A stretch of 11,690 nucleotides of DNA, from NCBI GenBank assembly GCA_964495465.1, contig CAZBWE010000068.1, forward strand, positions 1-11,690. The letters run 5' to 3'. Made by a program: the position numbers and the translations under genes. The notes below the pieces were generated by a model, which was given only the letters and a program-made list of their open reading frames with translations, was not told where the DNA came from and did not search any database. This DNA comes from CAZBWE01 sp964495465 (GTDB taxonomy: Bacteria > Planctomycetota > Phycisphaerae > Sedimentisphaerales > Anaerobacaceae). The stretch's first letter is position 1. Every line of letters begins with the position of its first letter. Shown piece after piece: positions 1 to 3,427 of this stretch.

Positions 1-30
1 GCAACAGGGGTTCGAATCCCCTTGGGGCTA
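1..30 (+). tRNA. tRNA 3' end (partial, identity unknown)
   Basis: The window opens inside a tRNA. A perfect 5-bp T stem (AGGGG 6-10 with CCCCT 18-22) encloses the 7-nt T loop TTCGAAT. It is followed by a 7-nt acceptor 3' strand (TGGGGCT, 23-29) and a discriminator A at 30. CCA is not encoded, since T residues follow. The anticodon lies outside the window, so the amino acid cannot be assigned; the 5' acceptor strand should read AGCCCCA. Confidence 0.85.
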
Positions 31-52
31 TTTTTTGCGGAGCAAAAAATAG
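28..52 (+). terminator. AT-rich stem-loop after tRNA
   Basis: A perfect 11-bp inverted repeat (28-38 and 42-52, loop GGA) begins on the last three bases of the tRNA. The stem is mostly A/T with a GC pair next to the loop. It could act in tRNA 3' processing or as a weak terminator, but it lacks the GC-rich stem and trailing U tract of a classical intrinsic terminator. Confidence 0.4.
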
Positions 53-181
53 AGCAGTTGAGCAGTAGAAAATAGATAGTAGAGAAAAAAACATAATGCT
101 CAACTGCGGTCTCCTGCTCAATTGCTCAACTATTCAAAAAGAGATTTGTATAATTTGCGATTTTCGATTGCAGATTTTCGA
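52..181. repeat. Cluster of short inverted and tandem repeats
   Basis: The spacer after the tRNA is built from short repeats. GCAGTTGAGC (54-63) is perfectly inverted at 98-107, and the 14-mer at 52-65 recurs inverted with one mismatch at 114-127. An imperfect 13/14-bp tandem repeat containing GATTTTCGA follows (155-167, 168-181). No coding region is supported between 31 and 221. Confidence 0.6.
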
Positions 182-189
182 CTTGTTCA

Positions 190-209
190 CCGCAGGCGAA
201 TTCGAACTT
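190..209 (+). repeat. Left 20-bp direct repeat bounding the island
   Basis: The sequence ccgcaggcgaattcgaactt is identical at 1821-1840. It contains the palindrome CGAATTCG. Beyond the core the two copies keep weaker similarity downstream (around 221-238 versus 1850-1870, both A/G-rich ending in CGGG), so this may be one copy of a longer dispersed repeat. The pair brackets every PEP-CTERM-tail remnant and small ORF of the island. Confidence 0.75.
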
Positions 210-221
210 ATCTTGGCATAG

Positions 222-317
222 CTGAAAGCGAAGCCGGGCCCGATTATGATTGAACCTGCCACGCTTTTGCTGCTTGGCTTTGGTGCGGTGATGTTGAGAA
301 AGAAACTTTTTAAGTGA
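222..317 (+). pseudogene. R1: orphan PEP-CTERM tail remnant
   Basis: In the frame of 246 an open stretch from 222 (just after a TAG) to the TGA at 315-317 encodes a typical PEP-CTERM sorting tail: I-E-P-A-T, then LLLLGFGAVML, then RKK and a short end. The motif order (P-E-P-like, hydrophobic helix, basic cluster) matches exosortase/archaeosortase substrates, but no signal peptide or mature domain precedes it. It is best read as the 3' end of a truncated PEP-CTERM gene. A 23-codon ORF from the ATG at 246 is possible but has no convincing Shine-Dalgarno sequence. Confidence 0.75.
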
Positions 318-359
318 AAAAAGGGGAATTAAAAAATAGTAGAAAAACACTGAAAGGAA

Positions 360-593
360 ATGAACGGTTGGGAAAAAGTTTGGAAAGTGGTCAAGATAGC
401 AGTCAATGGTGCTGGGGTTATTGCTGCGGTTATTGCGACCTGGTCGCTTGCTCAGGCCGGCAGGATAAAAATCTCTGACGGCTCAAGACCTGGCGGACAG
501 AAGAGTTGTCCTCCCGGATACGGTGGTAGCGTTTGGACTCGTGGCAGCGGCGGTAAAAAACCTGGTTCGTGGAGTTCAGGTCGGCACAGATAG
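360..593 (+). CDS. Small membrane or secreted basic protein, unknown (cassette A)
   Basis: A 77-residue protein I do not recognise. Residues about 9-32 form a hydrophobic segment (AVNGAGVIAAVIATWSLAQA) after a Lys-containing N-terminus. It could be a membrane anchor or a signal peptide ending at AQA, residue 33. The rest is Gly/Ser/Lys/Arg-rich and basic with one Cys (50), without a clear domain. A purine-rich AAAGGA (353-358) lies almost against the ATG, so initiation would be poor or is misplaced. The gene lies between tail remnants R1 and R2. Its last codons overlap, in another frame, the open frame that leads into the R2 tail, which suggests it was joined to an older PEP-CTERM gene end. 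It may be real or may be a fortuitous ORF in decayed sequence. Confidence 0.45.
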   Translation: MNGWEKVWKVVKIAVNGAGVIAAVIATWSLAQAGRIKISDGSRPGGQKSCPPGYGGSVWTRGSGGKKPGSWSSGRHR

Positions 594-694
594 CTGCTAA
601 CAGAGTGTGTACCGTTTTTGCTGTCCCTGAGCCGGCCACGCTTCTACTGCTCAGCTTGGGTGCGGTGATGTTGAGAAGGAAACAGAGAATATGA
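557..694 (+). pseudogene. R2: best-preserved PEP-CTERM tail remnant
   Basis: In the frame of 623 an open stretch runs from just after the TAA at 554-556 to the TGA at 692-694. It ends in VFAVPEPATLLLLSLGAVML followed by RRKQRI, a complete VPEP-helix-basic PEP-CTERM tail. The DNA around VPEPAT (623-640) is nearly identical to the tail of the intact gene at 10118-10720. A GTG at 569 could start a roughly 41-codon reading frame, but there is no signal peptide and no mature domain, so the exosortase signal is orphaned. The 5' part overlaps the 3' end of the 360-593 ORF out of frame. Confidence 0.75.
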
Positions 695-719
695 AGCGTA
701 CAGAAAAATAACATCTTTT

Positions 720-725
720 AAGGAG
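720..725 (+). promoter_or_regulatory. Shine-Dalgarno of cassette B
   Basis: AAGGAG sits 7 nt upstream of the ATG at 733. It lies only 26 nt after the stop of tail R2, which supports the start of the downstream small gene. Confidence 0.7.
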
Positions 726-732
726 CTTTTAT

Positions 733-936
733 ATGACGAGATTGTGGAATGTTGGACAAGATGGTACAGTATTCTTAAATTTCCTCAAGCCTGCTAAAAA
801 CCTTCTCTTACGAGCGAAAAATTCTCCTCCTGCTATGAAGTTAGCACTCACGGTTGCAGCGGGTGCTTTATTTGTAGGTGGTATAGGATATTACATTTAC
901 AAAAAAACTGTTCCTTCCAAAGAAAAGCCATCATAG
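733..936 (+). CDS. Small single-span membrane protein, unknown (cassette B)
   Basis: A 67-residue protein with a strong Shine-Dalgarno (AAGGAG) at ideal spacing, so translation is credible. Residues about 37-56 form one transmembrane helix (LALTVAAGALFVGGIGYYIY). The preceding part carries Lys and Arg and the short tail is basic (KKTVPSKEKPS). The positive charges on both sides leave the topology undecided. I recognise no family. It sits between PEP-CTERM tail remnants R2 and R3, with 38 nt upstream and about 50 nt downstream, and looks like an independent small-gene unit of the array. No promoter is visible directly upstream, so it would depend on read-through from further up. Confidence 0.6.
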   Translation: MTRLWNVGQDGTVFLNFLKPAKNLLLRAKNSPPAMKLALTVAAGALFVGGIGYYIYKKTVPSKEKPS

Positions 937-987
937 TGTGGGTAGGGTCTTTGCATAAGGTCGTCTGATTTTAGGTTAACATTATAA

Positions 988-1062
988 GTTTTCGCTGAAT
1001 CCGCCACAGTCTTACTGCTCGGTGTTAGGAATATGGATGTTAAAGACAAGCAAGAATCCTAA
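988..1062 (+). pseudogene. R3: degraded PEP-CTERM tail remnant
   Basis: The segment reads VFAESATVLLLG in the frame of 988. It aligns with R2 (VFAVPEPATLLLL) at the nucleotide level, including GTTTTYGCT at its start, but has lost 6 nt across the V-P codons. P-E-P has become E-S. After the leucine run the homology breaks down, with only GATGTT and AAG of the tail consensus recognisable near 1036-1050. A TAA at 1060-1062 closes the frame. Upstream, a TAA at 985-987 closes it, so this is a remnant and not a gene. Confidence 0.65.
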
Positions 1063-1078
1063 ATAAGGATTTTATTTC

Positions 1079-1083
1079 GAGGG
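1079..1083 (+). promoter_or_regulatory. Shine-Dalgarno of cassette C
   Basis: GAGGG lies 7 nt before the ATG at 1091, supporting that start. Confidence 0.6.
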
Positions 1084-1090
1084 TATTTCG

Positions 1091-1318
1091 ATGAAATATT
1101 GGGTACATGTGAACAAGCCGACATCCAGGGCGATAATACACAAGGAATCATGTGTTTATTGCAACGAAGGAAGGGGTTGTCATGGCGTCAGCAAACCCAC
1201 ATATAGTAAATGGTATTCATTCCATGCATTAAACGACGCTAAAGACTATGCCCACAAAAGTGGTAAGAAGATTAAAAAGGGATGTGATTTTTGTTTGCCA
1301 AATGTAGGCTCTCTCTGA
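1091..1318 (+). CDS. Small Cys4 zinc-ribbon-like protein, unknown (cassette C)
   Basis: A 75-residue protein with two paired-Cys knuckles, C21-x2-C24 and C65-x2-C68, plus C30 and several His (17, 31, 45, 55). The layout is a beta-rich N-terminus (MKYWVHV), IHKESCVYC, a WYSFHALNDAKDYAH helix region, then a C-terminal CDFC. This is the pattern of small treble-clef/zinc-ribbon proteins in which an aromatic-rich core and a helix separate two zinc knuckles. Zinc binding is inferred; the function is unknown. The Shine-Dalgarno GAGGG supports the start. The last codons (GGC TCT CTC TGA) lie inside PEP-CTERM remnant R4 but in another frame, so the stop codon is supplied by the repeat. This is direct evidence that the gene was joined to a pre-existing tail sequence. 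Confidence 0.7.
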   Translation: MKYWVHVNKPTSRAIIHKESCVYCNEGRGCHGVSKPTYSKWYSFHALNDAKDYAHKSGKKIKKGCDFCLPNVGSL

Positions 1319-1400
1319 AACCGCAACGCTTTTGCTGCTTTGCTTTGGTGCCGTTCGGCTTCGCTCACGACAAGCGTTGATGTTTAGAAGAAAGCGCTGA
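1308..1400 (+). pseudogene. R4: PEP-CTERM tail remnant with 24-nt in-frame insertion
   Basis: In the frame of 1317 the DNA reads A-L-S-E-T-A-T-L-L-L-L-C-F-G-A-V, then an 8-codon insertion, then LMFRRKR and TGA at 1398-1400. Codon by codon it matches R2 (GCT GTC CCT GAG CCG GCC ACG against GCT CTC TCT GAA ACC GCA ACG). P-E-P is lost. The insertion (about 1356-1379) contains CGGCTTCGCTCACGACAAGC, which looks like a short dispersed repeat. A TAG at 1305-1307 shows there is no upstream coding in this frame. Confidence 0.7.
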
Positions 1401-1435
1401 TTACCCAAACGACAATATTTAGTCCTGTTTTTTCT

Positions 1436-1463
1436 TTGACTTGCAATATAAAAGGAGTATAAT
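1436..1463 (+). promoter_or_regulatory. Near-consensus sigma70-type promoter inside the island
   Basis: TTGACT (1436-1441), a 16-bp spacer, then a perfect TATAAT (1458-1463). Transcription would begin near 1470 and would cover the zinc-finger gene at 1585. A Shine-Dalgarno-like AAGGAG (1452-1457) lies within the spacer of this promoter, so a transcript from here could not use it. Confidence 0.6.
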
Positions 1464-1530
1464 AAAGAAACTCGCGAAACAAAAGGCTCAAGAACAAAAA
1501 CAACAGGAGAAAGAGAAGAAGTCAAATTGA
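1459..1530 (+). pseudogene. Broken Lys/Gln-rich mini-ORF (cassette D)
   Basis: After AAAGGAG (1451-1457) the frame ATA ATA AAG AAA CTC continues open to the TGA at 1528-1530. It encodes about 22 residues, KKLAKQKAQEQKQQEKEKKSN, very rich in Lys, Gln and Glu and able to form a charged helix. No ATG, GTG or TTG is present where the Shine-Dalgarno points; ATA sits there, so this looks like a small gene that lost its start codon or a remnant 3' end. It is followed at once by tail remnant R5, as in the other units. Confidence 0.35.
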
Positions 1531-1570
1531 GACGCCTGGCTACGGTGATGTTGAGAAGAAAGCGCTCTAC
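1528..1570 (+). pseudogene. R5: internally deleted PEP-CTERM tail remnant
   Basis: The 20-mer at 1547-1566 (GATGTTGAGAAGAAAGCGCT) matches 1379-1398 in R4 with one mismatch and corresponds to the M-L-R-R-K end of the tail. Upstream, GAGACGC and CTGGCTACGGTG look like a compressed version of the consensus GAGCCGGCCACGC...CTTGGCTTTGGTGCGGTG, consistent with an internal deletion. It overlaps the stop of the cassette D mini-ORF. Confidence 0.6.
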
Positions 1571-1584
1571 CTAAAGGAGTAACG

Positions 1585-1746
1585 ATGGGAAAAACACTAA
1601 AGACTTCGGCTAATGGCAGGAAATGCAAGTTTCCCCACTGCAAGTGTATCTTGAGTATCTATAACCATGAGGATTACTGTCATATACATCGTGATCAGAT
1701 GTCTCATGAGCAAAAACTTAAGGTTTTAACTCATCCTGATGCATAA
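1585..1746 (+). CDS. 53-aa Cys3His zinc-finger protein (cassette E)
   Basis: ATG at 1585, TAA at 1744-1746, with a strong Shine-Dalgarno AAGGAG (1574-1579) 5 nt upstream. The 53-residue product contains RKCKFPHCKCILSIYNHEDY followed by CHIH. C14, C19, C32 and H35 form a C-x4-C-x12-C-x2-H finger around the LSxYN core. The C...C...LSxYN...C..H arrangement resembles small zinc fingers found at the N-terminus of bacterial and phage DNA-binding regulators. Here it stands alone, with a short helical Lys/Gln tail. Zinc binding and a nucleic-acid or adaptor role are inferred. It directly follows tail remnant R5 and lies downstream of the promoter at 1436-1463, so it is the island gene most likely to be expressed on its own. 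Confidence 0.75.
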   Translation: MGKTLKTSANGRKCKFPHCKCILSIYNHEDYCHIHRDQMSHEQKLKVLTHPDA

Positions 1747-1889
1747 GCCGATACTATGTAGGACCTTTTCACTATCAGAGAGACTAAACTGGCCCCCTTC
1801 CACCCACTACATTTAAGCCGCCGCAGGCGAATTCGAACTTGTCCGTCGAAGCAGAAACGAGACACGGGCAACGGGCAACAAGCGACGAA
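1747..1889. other. Non-coding right end of island
   Basis: No gene is supported here. The segment contains the right copy of the 20-bp repeat and a short tandem ACGGGCA-type repeat around 1865-1880. It separates the + strand island from the convergent minus-strand gene that ends at 1890; no clear intrinsic terminator is visible. Confidence 0.6.
1821..1840 (+). repeat. Right 20-bp direct repeat bounding the island
   Basis: Identical to 190-209. The 1.6-kb separation and the contents between the copies are compatible with an insertion bounded by direct repeats, or with two copies of a dispersed genomic repeat. Confidence 0.75.
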
Positions 1890-2369
1890 TCAAACTGCCA
1901 TTCCGGATACGGAGGTTTCAAAGACTAAAGTATCGTCAACAACCCCCTGGATGCTTGCGCTGTATTTTCTGCCCTTTTTGAATTTTGTGATATGACCGAG
2001 CAAATATAATCGCTGGCCCGGCTCGACGGAAGAACGAAACTTCGCTGAATCTATACTGGTAAAGCCGATAAAGCCCGGCTCTTCATAAACCTGCTTTACA
2101 AAAAAGCTCAGCAACTGCGCCGCCGATTCTATCATTATTACACCTGGCATCAATGGCCGACCCGGTATGTGTCCGCGAATCCAGAACTCATTCTGTGTTA
2201 CATCCTTATAACCCAGGATAAGATACTTCTGCTTATCATACCAGAGGACGCCATCAAGCTGCTGCATCTCAAACCGCTGGGGATTGTGCCTGCCGATAGC
2301 TTCCTTGTCGAAGACTGGTTTGTTCGTAAGGTCTATTTGCGATAAATCAAATAATAAAGGTGGAGGCAT
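1890..2369 (-). CDS. fabZ: FabZ-family 3-hydroxyacyl-ACP dehydratase
   Basis: A 159-residue hotdog-fold protein. The active-site helix region reads HIPGRPLMPGVIMIESAAQL. H67 is the catalytic His and E81 the catalytic Glu of FabZ/FabA-type dehydratases, which dehydrate (3R)-hydroxyacyl-ACP in fatty-acid elongation in the cytoplasm. Ile replaces the usual Phe of HFPG, and the N-terminal NPQRFEMQQLDGVLWYD segment is of the kind seen in planctomycete FabZ paralogues. Start choice: the ATG at 2369 has AGAGG 6 nt upstream, whereas a GTG at 2384 (five residues longer) has no Shine-Dalgarno. No lpx or other fab genes adjoin it, so it could be a specialised paralogue and not the main FabZ. Confidence 0.88.
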   Translation of the reverse strand: MPPPLLFDLSQIDLTNKPVFDKEAIGRHNPQRFEMQQLDGVLWYDKQKYLILGYKDVTQNEFWIRGHIPGRPLMPGVIMIESAAQLLSFFVKQVYEEPGFIGFTSIDSAKFRSSVEPGQRLYLLGHITKFKKGRKYSASIQGVVDDTLVFETSVSGMAV

Positions 2370-2500
2370 TCCTGACCTCTGCACAAATACATTCTGCGCA
2401 ATAGAATTGCTAATGACAAACCGTCCCTGGCAAATTGATTAAACAGCTCAGCCGAGACAAATGCCCACAATGTCCAGCATTTACAGATACGCGTGTTGCT

Positions 2501-2674
2501 TTAGTCTGTGGACCTGATTTCAAGAATGCGGTTTCGAACGCTTTGACAGGCCTGCTTAATCTTCTGCATTTGCTTACGGACTCGCGTCCCTGCTGCCTTA
2601 TTGCCGCCTTCGGCCTTATTAATGTCAGCTTCAATTTCAGCAATCATTGCTTTTAGATCTTCATACTCTTGCAT
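2501..2674 (-). CDS. Hc1-like histone H1-type DNA-binding protein
   Basis: A 57-residue ORF starting ATG at 2674 with GGAGG (2684-2688) 9 nt upstream and stop TAA at 2501-2503. The sequence MQEYEDLKAMIAEIEADI, then NKAAGTRVRKQMQKIKQAC, then a short helical end fits the Hc1 family, best known as the chlamydial nucleoid-condensing protein and also present as short forms in Planctomycetes. The hallmark is the N-K-A-A-G-T-R-x-R-K core after an acidic helix. Chlamydial Hc1 has an additional long Lys/Ala-rich tail that is absent here, so only the conserved helical domain is present. The likely role is nucleoid binding (inferred). A good promoter lies upstream at 2733-2761. Confidence 0.8.
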   Translation of the reverse strand: MQEYEDLKAMIAEIEADINKAEGGNKAAGTRVRKQMQKIKQACQSVRNRILEIRSTD

Positions 2675-2732
2675 CAAAGTAAACCTCCACTTTGAGAGTT
2701 AAAATTGCTGTTTATAGCTCAAAAACGCTAAA

Positions 2733-2761
2733 AACTTAACCCCTCGCAACAACTTTGTCAA
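2733..2761 (-). promoter_or_regulatory. Promoter of the Hc1-like gene
   Basis: On the minus strand TTGACA (perfect -35, plus-strand 2756-2761), a 17-bp spacer and TAAGTT (-10, 2733-2738) precede the ATG at 2674 by about 58 nt. Confidence 0.6.
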
Positions 2762-2766
2762 AGAAA

Positions 2767-2813
2767 AATGCTTTTTTTTGTAAAAAAACCAGTTTTTTTT
2801 GCCGCAACGGCCT
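2767..2813. other. Homopolymeric A/T tracts with small hairpins
   Basis: Between the flavodoxin-family gene and the Hc1 promoter lie T8, A7 and T8 runs in succession. The A7/T8 pair can fold around CCAG, and next to it is a small GCCG-CAA-CGGC hairpin. The tracts sit just upstream of the -35 box of the Hc1 gene, where A-tracts can act as UP elements or intrinsically curved DNA. No gene is visible in 2689-2902. Confidence 0.4.
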
Positions 2814-2902
2814 TAAAATACGAATAATAATTTATGTTTATTTACATAATCTCTTTGCCTGACTTGACTTATGATTTTTGCCAGCTTTTTTGATATTTCC
2901 TG

Positions 2903-3379
2903 TTAGGAATGTAGTTTTTTTGTCAATTCCGCAATTCTTTTGCCTCTGCGCTGACATTGTTGCAGAACTCTCTGGTCGGGTTTACCAATTGAAACCGGCC
3001 CATAGTGATCTCCCTGCGGGTCGCCCTTCACTACCATACCGGCAATCAGCATCGCTTCTATTATGCCCATAACTGTGGTTTCGTTGCCACCGCCGATGTT
3101 GGCTGCACTTGAAAAAGCCGCTCCTACCTTCCCATCAAGCTGGCCGTGAAAAGTTATAGACTCATCGAATAAATCCTTAATCGGCCCTGCCATATGGCCG
3201 TAATAGGTAGGCGAGCCAACTACGATTGCATCATAGCCAAGCAAATCTTCTGCTTTTACCTTCTCAACGGACTTACATTCAGTCGGCAAACCGGCCTCAT
3301 TCATCGCCTTGGCAATAATCTCCGCCATCTGTTTTGTATTGCCGCTTCTCGAATAATAAACAACAATTCCTTTCGCCAT
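2903..3379 (-). CDS. Flavodoxin / WrbA-like FMN-binding protein
   Basis: A 158-residue flavodoxin-fold protein. The N-terminal strand and P-loop (GIVVYYSRSGNTKQMAEIIA) form the FMN phosphate-binding site. GSPTYYGHMAGPIKDLFDE and FSSAANIGGGNETT are the other flavin-binding loops, as in NAD(P)H:quinone oxidoreductase WrbA and related flavodoxins. It probably carries electrons or reduces quinones. Start choice: AGAGGA ends directly before the ATG at 3385 but is 6 nt from the ATG at 3379, so 3379 (MAKGIVV) is preferred. It is 48 nt downstream of the 513-aa gene and may share its transcript. A small TTCCT-GTT-AGGAA hairpin overlaps the stop codon without a U-tract. Confidence 0.85.
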   Translation of the reverse strand: MAKGIVVYYSRSGNTKQMAEIIAKAMNEAGLPTECKSVEKVKAEDLLGYDAIVVGSPTYYGHMAGPIKDLFDESITFHGQLDGKVGAAFSSAANIGGGNETTVMGIIEAMLIAGMVVKGDPQGDHYGPVSIGKPDQRVLQQCQRRGKRIAELTKKLHS

Positions 3380-3427
3380 TTTCATTCCTCTCTACAATTG
3401 TTTTTCTTTAATGGAATCATATCCGGC

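Noticed and set aside
50..320. Integron attC-like core sites (GTTGAGC at 57-63, GCTCAAC at 98-104 and 124-130; GTTGAGA in the tails)
   Set aside because: The order and orientation are wrong for attC (RYYYAAC before GTTRRRY). The copies inside the tails miss the final pyrimidine, no attC-type folded hairpin is evident in R1-R5, and no integrase is in the window. The array analogy is structural only.
430..714. Minus-strand 94-aa ORF opposite R2
   Set aside because: It is antisense to the clearly recognisable PEP-CTERM tail and small ORF, has no domain and no good start signal. The same applies to the minus-strand ORFs at 126-350 and 1229-1525.
190..1840. CRISPR array
   Set aside because: The repeats are long, degenerate and protein-tail-derived, spaced by 200-370 bp with coding content; there are no short identical repeats with uniform spacers and no cas genes.
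2410..2656. Overlapping 73-aa (+) and 77-aa (-) ORFs at 2410-2656
   Set aside because: Both are frame shadows of the Hc1-like gene at 2501-2674, which has a family match, SD and promoter.
2897..2909. Intrinsic terminator at the flavodoxin-family stop codon
   Set aside because: The TTCCT-GTT-AGGAA stem is only 5 bp, overlaps the stop and is not followed by a U-tract on the minus strand.
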